Shown piece by piece: positions 1 to 6,202 of a stretch of DNA of 6,388 nt. Under the pieces are notes generated by a model that was not told the origin of the DNA, did not search any database, and worked only from the letters and a program-made list of their open reading frames with translations. Location: NCBI GenBank assembly GCA_026987225.1, contig JALSNB010000361.1, forward strand, positions 1 through 6,388, read 5' to 3'. Both the position numbers and the translations under genes were made by a program. Positions within the stretch are counted from its first letter, which is position 1. The number at the start of each line of letters is the position of its first letter. Origin of the DNA: Caldisericaceae bacterium. Its GTDB lineage: Bacteria > Caldisericota > Caldisericia > Caldisericales > Caldisericaceae.

Positions 1-167
1 TCCGTTGCCTCGACAACTTCCGCAAAACTCACATCGTCTTTGATTTCCTCGACAAGCGACATATCTTTGTCTATTGCAAGCACCGGGTAGCCAAGCCGCT
101 CAAGGTGCCTTGCAACCGAAGAGCCGAACTTGCCCAACCCGATTACTCCGAACTGTTTTTTAGCCAT
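1..167 (-). CDS. ktrA: KtrA/TrkA-type K+ uptake regulatory subunit (5' part only)
   Basis: The first 55 codons of a gene that runs off the left edge. The product begins MAKKQFGVIGLGKFGSSVAR and continues as a classic Rossmann (RCK/TrkA-N) start: strand 1, the glycine loop G10-L-G-K-F-G15, helix, then a second strand ending in acidic D33 (VLAIDKD), the position that normally contacts the nucleotide ribose. Family knowledge: KtrA/TrkA rings sit on the cytosolic face of the KtrB/TrkH membrane subunit and gate it in response to ATP/ADP or NAD(H). The ATG at 167-165 is supported by a strong Shine-Dalgarno at 171-178 and lies 9 nt after the ktrB stop, so the two are surely co-transcribed. With the 3' part missing I cannot tell a short KtrA (about 220 residues, one RCK unit) from a long TrkA (about 450, two units); KtrA is preferred because the partner is KtrB-sized. 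Confidence 0.93.
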   Translation of the reverse strand, partial: MAKKQFGVIGLGKFGSSVARHLERLGYPVLAIDKDMSLVEEIKDDVSFAEVVEAT

Positions 168-170
168 AAT

Positions 171-178
171 CCCTCCTT
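171..178 (-). promoter_or_regulatory. Shine-Dalgarno of ktrA, overlapping the ktrB stop codon
   Basis: On the minus strand the sequence reads TTAAGGAGGGATTATG. The AAGGAGGG run begins inside the TAA stop of the preceding gene (177-179) and ends 3 nt before the ktrA ATG. This fixes the start and suggests that ribosomes finishing ktrB can re-initiate on ktrA, which would help balance the two subunits. Confidence 0.85.
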
Positions 179-1559
179 AACCTATAGCAATTTCTTCTTC
201 GGGGTAGATAACCTTAGGCGCTTTCTTCCTGCCAATCATACTGAGTACGAAACTTATCGGCCCCACCCTTCCGACGAACATCGTTATCATAATCGTAATG
301 CGCGAAATGTTTGAAAGGTGCGGCGTGATACCGGTCGAAAGCCCTACCGTGCCGAAAGCCGAAAACACTTCGAACATCACCTGAAGAAAAGTAAATTTGT
401 CTTTTTCCGCCATAAGAATAACTATGGTGGACACGATAATTACGAAAATACCGAATCCTACGATGAATACGGCTCTTGAGACGGTTTCTCTGTCGATCGT
501 GCGGCCGAAAATCACGACACGCTGCCTGCCCCAGAGCGCCTTCATCACAAATGTGGTGAATACAACGAAAGTCGTAGTCTTAATTCCTCCGGCCGAGCCT
601 CCGGGCGAACCGCCTATGAACATCAAAATCATCAGTATGAAAAGCGTTGCCTGGTGCAAATTCGCCATGCTTATCGTATTAAAGCCGGCAGTTCTCGGGG
701 TAATCGACTGAAATAAAGACGCAAGGATTTTGCCTCTTAACGTGAGATTTCCTATGGAGCGCGGATTTTTCCACTCAAGCAGCATGAATAGTCCCGCACC
801 TATCACGATCAGCCAGAAAGTTGTCCTCAAAACGATTTTCGAGTGGAGTGACATATGCTTTCTCTTTTTCCTTTCTACAGGGTGGACAAGCTGCCAGAGA
901 AGGTAAAAACCGATTCCGCCCGTCACGATCAGCGTCATAACGGTAAGATTCACCGTAAGGTCGTTTACATAACCGGTAAGGCTCCTGAACCCTCCCATTA
1001 TGTCAAAGCCTGCATTGCAAAATGCGGAAACGGAATGAAAAGCGCCCATTTCAAGGGCACGCAGAAACGGAAAGTCATGCATGAATCTCAGTGTAAGCGC
1101 AACTGTGCCGAGCCCTTCGAAAAATGCGACAATGGCAAGCGTTGTTTTTGTAAAATGCATAATACCGGAAAGGTGCGAAACGTTCAGCCCTTCCTTCAAA
1201 GTAATCCTGTGCCCCAAGGAAACCCGCCTGTGGAATGCAAGCAGGAAAAACGTGGCGATTGTCATGTATCCGAGTCCGCCGAACTGAATAAGCGATATGA
1301 TAATGAACTTTCCCCAGCCGGACCAAAACGTCCCGGTATCGACGACGACAAGCCCTGTCACGCAAACTGCGGACGTTGCCGTAAAATATGCAACGATCGG
1401 ATTCGTAAAACGGTGCGATACCGTAGCAAAGGGGAACATGAGAAGTGTTCCCCCTGTGATAATGAGCCCGAGAAAACTCAGAACGACAATTCTTATCGGC
1501 GTGAGTTTTCTTTTGGCCTTTCTAATGCTTTGTAAGTTTGATTCTGTAAGAAGTGCCAT
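177..1559 (-). CDS. ktrB: KtrB/TrkH-family K+ transporter, membrane subunit
   Basis: A 460-residue integral membrane protein of the SKT (Trk/Ktr/HKT) superfamily, which moves K+ (often with Na+ coupling) into the cell. The four M-P-M repeats are each marked by a pore loop: AVCVTGLVV (filter glycine G69), FCNAGFD (G184), PRTAGFNT (G292) and FGTVGLST (G406); none of the four glycines is missing. The glycine-rich stretch GGSPGGSAGGIK at 316-327 is the intramembrane gating loop of repeat 3, and GRVGP (430-434) holds the conserved arginine of the last helix. The N-terminus is short and basic (SIRKAKRK) with no extra helices, and the length suits KtrB better than E. coli-type TrkH. The ATG at 1559 lies inside the end of ileS (38 nt overlap), with only a modest AAAGG ribosome site. 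No credible later start precedes the first membrane segment. Confidence 0.95.
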   Translation of the reverse strand: MALLTESNLQSIRKAKRKLTPIRIVVLSFLGLIITGGTLLMFPFATVSHRFTNPIVAYFTATSAVCVTGLVVVDTGTFWSGWGKFIIISLIQFGGLGYMTIATFFLLAFHRRVSLGHRITLKEGLNVSHLSGIMHFTKTTLAIVAFFEGLGTVALTLRFMHDFPFLRALEMGAFHSVSAFCNAGFDIMGGFRSLTGYVNDLTVNLTVMTLIVTGGIGFYLLWQLVHPVERKKRKHMSLHSKIVLRTTFWLIVIGAGLFMLLEWKNPRSIGNLTLRGKILASLFQSITPRTAGFNTISMANLHQATLFILMILMFIGGSPGGSAGGIKTTTFVVFTTFVMKALWGRQRVVIFGRTIDRETVSRAVFIVGFGIFVIIVSTIVILMAEKDKFTFLQVMFEVFSAFGTVGLSTGITPHLSNISRITIMITMFVGRVGPISFVLSMIGRKKAPKVIYPEEEIAIG

Positions 1560-4500
1560 TTACCTTTATCTCTTTTTCGGCATCCGCATTTTCCATATCG
1601 CCAATGGAGACGGCAAGCGTTTCTTTCTTTATGTAATCTTCAAAGTTCTTCACGGCATCGTCTTTCGGCTCTACGGAAAGTTCTATGCGGTCGGCAATGT
1701 CAAGCCCCGCCTCTTTTCTCATATTTTGGACGGCATGCACGATTTCCCTTGCCGTTCCTTCGTTTAAGAGTTCGCTGTTCAAAGCGGTGTCAAGGAAAAC
1801 AAAGTATCCCTTGTCGAATGCGCCTACGTAATTATCCTTTCCGTTGATTTCGAGCATTACTTCGTTTCCGGAAAGTTCGATTTCTTCTCCTCCGACGTTT
1901 ATGCGCACTTTTCCGTTTTGCACGAATTCAAGCCCTTTGCCCTCTTCCGAAAGCGCCTTTGCAATGAGCGGCAGCTTTTTGCCGTATGTTTTTCCGAGAA
2001 CCGGAAGGTTCGGCTTCAGGGATACCGTGCAGTAGTCCGAAATATCATCTGCAATGAGCACGTCTTTTATGTTGAGCTCTTCCTCGATTACGTTTTTGTT
2101 ATCCGCAATAACCTTTCTCTCTTCCGGATTTTTCAGATACACAACCAATTTTGAAAGGGGCTGCCTCACTTTTATGCGCGATTTCTTCCTCGCCGAGCGT
2201 CCGAGGGACGTGATGTTTATGAGAAGTTCCATATCGCTAACAAGTTTTTCGTCGATCAAACTTTCGTTCGGTGCGGGATAATCCTCGAGGTGTACACTCT
2301 CTTTTGCATTTTTGTCAACGCTTCTTACGAGGTTTTGATAGAGAGTTTCCGACAGGAAAGGCGTAAACGGCGCAAGCATGATCGTGAACTTTTTGAGCAC
2401 TTCGTAAAGCGTGAAATACGCGGAGAGTTTGTCGCTGTCGTTTTCACTCTTCCAGAACCTTCTGCGCGAGCGCCTCACGTACCAGTTGGAAAGTTCGTCG
2501 ACAAAAGCCTGCATTTCCCTTGTAAGAGGTGTTATGTCGAATACTTCCATTTTTTCCAAAACGGTTTTGTTGAGCATTTCGAGCTTGGATACGATCCATT
2601 TGTCAAGAATGCTTCTCTTTTCCACGGGTATGTATTCCGCCTTCGTGGGATCGAACTTGTCGATATTGGAATAAAGGGCAAAGAAAGAGTAAACGTTCCT
2701 CAGCGGTATGATGAATCCTTTCAACGCATCGTTCACAACGTTCGGCCCGAAACGCCTCGGAGTCCACGGAGGCGATGCCGTGTATATCGACCATCTGAAC
2801 GCATCCGCGCCCTGTTTGTTCAAAATGCTCCAAGGATCTATCACGTTCCCTTTTGACTTGCTCATCTTCTGCCCTTTTTCGTCCAACACGAGTTCGAGGC
2901 ACATTACGTTTTTGTAGGGAGCTTCGTTCCTTACCAGAGTCGAAATTGCAAGTAATGAGTAGAACCACCCGCGTGTCTGATCGATGCCCTCGGTGATAAA
3001 ATCCGCAGGGAAGTTTTCTTCGAATTCCTCTTTGTTTTCAAAAGGATAGTGCCACTGCGCATACGGCATGGAACCCGAATCGAACCAAACGTCGATTACT
3101 TCGGGAACCCTTTCCATCACTCCGCCGCACTTCGGGCACTTTATATGTATGTTGTCCACATAAGGCTTGTGAAGTTCTATATTTTCCGGTACGTCTTCCA
3201 CTGCCTTGCTTCTCAGCTCTTCTATGCTGCCTATCGCTTCTTTGTGCCCGCACTCTTTGCACACCCAGATATTGAGAGGCGTTCCCCAGAAACGTTCCCT
3301 GGAAAGTGCCCAATCGTTTATGTTTTCAAGCCAGTTTCCGAACCTGCCGTGTTTTATATGTTCCGGGAACCAGTTCACAGTTTCGTTGTTTTTAATAAGA
3401 TCGTTCTTTACGTCCGTAATCTTTATGAACCATGACTTTTTCGCATAGTAGAGAAGCGGGGTGCCGCATCGCCAGCAGAACGGGTAGTCATGCTCGTAAA
3501 GTTCTTTTTTAAAGAGCAAGCCTCTCTCCTTTAAGTTATTTATGATCAGAGGATCCGCCTTTTTAACGAACATTCCTTTCCACGGGCCTGCGGTAAGTTT
3601 TCCTTCAAGATCCACGAGTTGCACGAAAGGAAGGTTGTATTTTTTCCCGACTTTCAAGTCGTCTTCTCCGAATGCGGGTGCCATGTGGACAAGTCCGCTT
3701 CCGTCACTTGCCGTGACAAAATCCGCGGTGACGACTTTGAACCCTCTCTCTTTCTCCTCGTCGGAGAGGTTCGCAAAATCGTAAAGCGGCTCGTATTTCA
3801 GGCCTTCGATTTCACTTGCCTTGAGTTTTTTTAGCACTTTGTAATCTTTGCCCAAAACCGCTTCCGCACGCGCCTCGGCAATGATGAGCTTCTGCCCTTC
3901 GTATTCAACAAGCAGGTATGTAAAATCGGGATTTATCGCAACGCCCGTATTGGAAGGAAGCGTCCACGGGGTTGTTGTCCATACGAGCAAATACGTATCC
4001 GGGAATCGGCTGTCTTTTACTTTGAAACGCACGAAAACGGACGGGTCTTTTACTTTTTTGTACCCGAGAGAAACCTCGTGCGACGAAAGTGTCGTGCCGC
4101 AGCGCGGGCAGTAGGGAACCACTTTGCGCCCCTCATAGAGCAACCCTTTGTCGAAAATCTGTTTCAAAATCCACCAGACAGTTTCGAGGTATTTGTTATC
4201 ATAAGTAAAATAGGCATGCTCCATGTCAAGCCAGAATCCGATTCGATCCGTCATGCGCTTCCATTCTTCCTCGTACTTCATTACGCTTTCTTTGCAGAGC
4301 TTGTTGAACTTTTCCACTCCGTATTCTTCGATTTCCCTCTTTGTGTGGATGCCAAGCATTTTTTCCACTTCTATCTCCACTGGAAGCCCCTGCGTGTCCC
4401 AGCCGCCCCTTCTCGGTACGTAATAGCCGGTGAGAGATTTGTATCTCAGAACGGTATCCTTATACACACGGGAAAGGCCGTGATGCACGCCCGGTTTTCC

Positions 4501-4653
4501 GTTTGCGGTGGGAGGGCCTTCAAAGAATACGTAACGTTTGCTATTTTTACGTATATCCAAACTCTTTTTGAAGATATCCCTTTCTTTCCAATATTTAATG
4601 ATCTGCTCCTCTTCCAGAGGGATTTCAGTCACTTTTCCAAGGCTTTTAAACAT
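1522..4653 (-). CDS. ileS: Isoleucyl-tRNA synthetase, type 2 (IleRS2), with altered GVHH signature
   Basis: A 1043-residue class I synthetase that activates isoleucine with ATP and charges tRNA-Ile in the cytosol. Visible in order: PPTANGKPGVHH (47-58), where HIGH is replaced by GVHH; GWDTQGLPVE (84-93), D86 being the amino-group-binding position; CxxC at 182/185; the CP1 editing domain with WTTTPWTLPSN (225-235) and GSGLVHMAPAFGEDD (318-332), whose Asp pair is expected for hydrolysis of Val-tRNA; CxxC at 393/396, 465/468 and 506/509; DVWFDSG (521-527); KMSKSKGN (596-603); the anticodon-binding helical domain (about 680-840); and a C-terminal extension to 1043. The absence of the C-terminal zinc finger of bacterial IleRS1, the ANGKPG context, the SKGN ending and the length all place it in type 2, the archaeal/eukaryote-like class found in some bacteria and in MupA. 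That class resists mupirocin. The ATG at 4653 has a good Shine-Dalgarno. The frame is intact. Whether a second, type 1 ileS exists cannot be seen here. Confidence 0.98.
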   Translation of the reverse strand: MFKSLGKVTEIPLEEEQIIKYWKERDIFKKSLDIRKNSKRYVFFEGPPTANGKPGVHHGLSRVYKDTVLRYKSLTGYYVPRRGGWDTQGLPVEIEVEKMLGIHTKREIEEYGVEKFNKLCKESVMKYEEEWKRMTDRIGFWLDMEHAYFTYDNKYLETVWWILKQIFDKGLLYEGRKVVPYCPRCGTTLSSHEVSLGYKKVKDPSVFVRFKVKDSRFPDTYLLVWTTTPWTLPSNTGVAINPDFTYLLVEYEGQKLIIAEARAEAVLGKDYKVLKKLKASEIEGLKYEPLYDFANLSDEEKERGFKVVTADFVTASDGSGLVHMAPAFGEDDLKVGKKYNLPFVQLVDLEGKLTAGPWKGMFVKKADPLIINNLKERGLLFKKELYEHDYPFCWRCGTPLLYYAKKSWFIKITDVKNDLIKNNETVNWFPEHIKHGRFGNWLENINDWALSRERFWGTPLNIWVCKECGHKEAIGSIEELRSKAVEDVPENIELHKPYVDNIHIKCPKCGGVMERVPEVIDVWFDSGSMPYAQWHYPFENKEEFEENFPADFITEGIDQTRGWFYSLLAISTLVRNEAPYKNVMCLELVLDEKGQKMSKSKGNVIDPWSILNKQGADAFRWSIYTASPPWTPRRFGPNVVNDALKGFIIPLRNVYSFFALYSNIDKFDPTKAEYIPVEKRSILDKWIVSKLEMLNKTVLEKMEVFDITPLTREMQAFVDELSNWYVRRSRRRFWKSENDSDKLSAYFTLYEVLKKFTIMLAPFTPFLSETLYQNLVRSVDKNAKESVHLEDYPAPNESLIDEKLVSDMELLINITSLGRSARKKSRIKVRQPLSKLVVYLKNPEERKVIADNKNVIEEELNIKDVLIADDISDYCTVSLKPNLPVLGKTYGKKLPLIAKALSEEGKGLEFVQNGKVRINVGGEEIELSGNEVMLEINGKDNYVGAFDKGYFVFLDTALNSELLNEGTAREIVHAVQNMRKEAGLDIADRIELSVEPKDDAVKNFEDYIKKETLAVSIGDMENADAEKEIKVNGTSYRIKLTKH

Positions 4654-4660
4654 TAAAATT

Positions 4661-4669
4661 CACTCCTTT
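4661..4669 (-). promoter_or_regulatory. Shine-Dalgarno of ileS
   Basis: The minus strand carries AAAGGAGTG, ending 7 nt before the ATG at 4653-4651. Good complementarity and normal spacing make this the start of ileS. Confidence 0.85.
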
Positions 4670-4699
4670 CGCAAAAATTGAATACACACACATAAAACA

Positions 4700-4727
4700 A
4701 GTATAAAAGGTTGAAGGGATTAGTCAA
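4700..4727 (-). promoter_or_regulatory. Sigma70-type promoter of the ileS-ktrB-ktrA operon
   Basis: On the minus strand a -35 box TTGACT (4722-4727; consensus TTGACA) is followed after 16 nt by a -10 box TATACT (4700-4705; consensus TATAAT), each matching 5 of 6. Transcription would start near the A opposite 4693, giving a leader of about 40 nt. The -35 box begins just 9 nt past the stop of the preceding gene, so the operon has its own start even if readthrough occurs. The leader is too short for a T-box riboswitch, the usual isoleucine-responsive control in Firmicutes, and no terminator/antiterminator pair is visible. Confidence 0.75.
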
Positions 4728-4736
4728 TACGGAATT

Positions 4737-5642
4737 TTATTTTACGATTTCCACGTAAGCGTATCCCGAGACGTTTTCACCGAACAGCGTTCCGCTTACG
4801 TCGCTCAGCATTTCGGCATATTGAGGGACAAAAGGAAGTTTTGAGCGTATTACCTGCTTATCGCTAACCGATTGAACGATGAAATTCCCCTCTTCGAATT
4901 CGAATTGCCACTTTACGGGGTAGTTATTTTTTGTTTCGAGTGTTGTGATTTTAAAGTTATTTATAGGTATGGCGGAGCCGTCCGTTTTGACGAGCGTCCC
5001 GTATTTTTCGACATTCCCTTTTTTGTCTTTCAAAAGGAACGCCATAATCTCGATATTATTTGAAAAACGCAAACTGAACCAATCCCATGCAACGCCTTTT
5101 ACGGTAAAATTGCCGAATTGGTGATCGTGCCAGGCGCTGCCGGAAAGTTTCAAAAATTCGTTGCCATTTCTCAAAAACCCGCTTGCTTCCATGTTCGTTA
5201 CGGAGTAGTAGTAAGAATCCCCGTTTAGCATGCTGATTATTCCGCCGTCTCCATGCGGGATAACGGGCTTTTTCGCCTGAAGAAGCAGGGAAAGCGTGAA
5301 TTTTTCCGTATTTGCCCCGATGATGTAATTTGCACCGTTCGACAAAACGTTTATACCGCTTACGTCAAGATTCAAAAGGCTTTTTCCCTGAGAGAGGCGT
5401 GAGATATCCGCAATGCGCGTTTTTTCCTCGAAGTAAAACATGTCTTTTTCCCTGTCGAATATCGCAAAATGCGCCAGAAACGAGCGGACGAAAGGAAAAT
5501 ACGTGCTCATGGGAAGCATTCTCGGCTCGGACATAAAAATCGATACCTCGAATCCGAACCGATTATTGAGCAATCCCGTAAAATACCACCACTCCACCCC
5601 AACCCGCAAATGCGGCAAAAACCAATCCTTTTCCGTATCCAT
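4737..5642 (-). CDS. AttH/CrtC-type lipocalin-like protein (predicted hydrolase family COG5621)
   Basis: A 301-residue protein if started at the ATG at 5642. Family hallmarks in order: VEWWYFTG (16-23) followed by a FGFEVSIF strand (29-36); LAHFAIFD (56-63); KKPVIPHGDGG (124-134); YYYSVTNMEASG (144-155); AWHDHQFGNF (170-179), corresponding to the usual WMDHEWG; AWDWFSLRF (185-193) and EIMAFLL (198-204); and the closing GYAYVEI (293-299). Family knowledge: two lipocalin-like beta barrels; members include CrtC carotenoid 1,2-hydratases and the poorly understood AttH and 'predicted secreted hydrolase' proteins. The substrate cannot be told from sequence, and no carotenoid genes are nearby. No signal peptide or lipobox is present, so the protein looks cytosolic, unlike many relatives. 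A longer reading from a TTG at 5681 adds 13 residues, but that stretch overlaps the promoter and has no ribosome site; the ATG fits the family N-terminus better. Confidence 0.85.
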   Translation of the reverse strand: MDTEKDWFLPHLRVGVEWWYFTGLLNNRFGFEVSIFMSEPRMLPMSTYFPFVRSFLAHFAIFDREKDMFYFEEKTRIADISRLSQGKSLLNLDVSGINVLSNGANYIIGANTEKFTLSLLLQAKKPVIPHGDGGIISMLNGDSYYYSVTNMEASGFLRNGNEFLKLSGSAWHDHQFGNFTVKGVAWDWFSLRFSNNIEIMAFLLKDKKGNVEKYGTLVKTDGSAIPINNFKITTLETKNNYPVKWQFEFEEGNFIVQSVSDKQVIRSKLPFVPQYAEMLSDVSGTLFGENVSGYAYVEIVK

Positions 5643-5648
5643 AGCAAA

Positions 5649-5677
5649 ATTATACCAGATTGCCCCTCCTTTTGAAA
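5649..5677 (-). promoter_or_regulatory. Extended -10 promoter for the AttH-like gene, predicting a leaderless transcript
   Basis: The minus strand has TGGTATAAT: a perfect TATAAT (5649-5654) with the upstream TG of an extended -10 (5656-5657). A weak -35 candidate TTTCAA (5672-5677) lies 17 nt upstream; extended -10 promoters do not need a good -35. Exactly six bases (TTTGCT) separate the -10 from the ATG, which puts the normal +1 on the A of the start codon at 5642. The only purine-rich ribosome-site-like run (5661-5673) is upstream of the -10 and so would not be in this mRNA. Confidence 0.65.
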
Positions 5678-5698
5678 GCAAGCATCTATAAAATTATT

Positions 5699-6136
5699 TT
5701 AGTTATAATGCAGTTTTACGTATACTCTCAATCCGGAGTTCAATTTGATCAAAAACAAACCTTTTTTAAAGGAAACATACCTCACTCTGAAAAAGGTGCC
5801 TAAAAAAATAATTGTGTCTGTGAGTTTATCTTCCGAGATAAAAAAGTAGAAAGTTTTATTTTTAACACTCAGTATGTATTTTGAATTATCAAAAGGCTCA
5901 GCTAAATACCTCAAATTCATTATGTAATTCATATACGAGTTTGGATCAAGCATTATCGCATCAATATCTATGTTTTTATTATCAATATATTTAACTTTAA
6001 AATCGCCGAATTTATCAATTACAAATATATAAGGCATTCTCTTCAAACTGATATAATTGAGTTCGTTTTCCTTCATGAATCTTATGAACTTCGGAAAGAA
6101 TTTTGATCTTTCAATGGGTAGAAACATTTTATTCAT
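5699..6136 (-). CDS. Hypothetical protein, 145 residues, AT-rich orphan
   Basis: I do not recognise this protein. It begins MNKMFLPIERSKFFPKFIRF and is rich in Phe, Tyr, Ile, Lys and Asn, with no Cys and no Trp. There is no clear signal peptide or membrane helix. The N-terminal 25 residues could form a basic amphipathic helix, followed by alternating hydrophobic strands (YIFVIDKFGDFKVKYID at about 36-52, TFYFFISEDK at about 95-104, and the C-terminal VRYVSFKKGLFLIKLNSGLRVYVKL), suggesting a small mostly-beta domain. The ATG at 6136 has GGAG (opposite 6142-6145) 5 nt upstream; a second ATG three codons on (6127) is possible. A hand count over 5701-6120 gives about 28% G+C against about 45% in the flanking genes, so the gene was probably acquired, or is evolving under different constraints. 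An open frame of 145 codons with a ribosome site in such AT-rich DNA argues that it is a real gene. Confidence 0.7.
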   Translation of the reverse strand: MNKMFLPIERSKFFPKFIRFMKENELNYISLKRMPYIFVIDKFGDFKVKYIDNKNIDIDAIMLDPNSYMNYIMNLRYLAEPFDNSKYILSVKNKTFYFFISEDKLTDTIIFLGTFFRVRYVSFKKGLFLIKLNSGLRVYVKLHYN

Positions 6137-6202
6137 TGCCGCTCCATATATTTTTGTAAAACATATCTCTGTATCATTCCGCCCGGACTACTGCAACTCC
6201 GC

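Noticed and set aside
855..1535. A 226-codon plus-strand open frame, and other long plus-strand frames such as 4078-4656 and 2290-2856.
   Set aside because: They lie antisense to ktrB and ileS, whose protein motifs are unmistakable. The translations are Cys/His/Arg-rich without family motifs.
4683..4692. A short CA dinucleotide run in the ileS leader.
   Set aside because: Only about four units, too short to call a functional or phase-variable repeat.
5643..5681. A TTG start at 5681 extending the AttH-like protein by 13 residues.
   Set aside because: No ribosome site precedes the TTG, the extension overlaps the extended -10 promoter, and the family's N-terminal strand begins just after the ATG at 5642. 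The ATG visible at 5685 is in another frame.
5686..5702. An AT-only imperfect palindrome (CTATAAAATTATTTTAG) at the end of the orphan gene.
   Set aside because: It has no GC stem and no loop, so it is unlikely to terminate transcription; it is explained by local AT richness and includes the stop codon.
6169..6197. A possible promoter for the 145-residue gene: TTGCAG, 17 nt, then TACAGA preceded by TGA.
   Set aside because: Each box matches consensus at only about 3 of 6 positions, which is expected by chance in this AT-rich stretch; not enough to call.
6181..6202. A GC-rich 22-nt patch after the deoxyribosyltransferase-like stop, considered as a terminator hairpin.
   Set aside because: The best pairing is only CGGA/TCCG across a 10-nt loop, with no T-tract after it.
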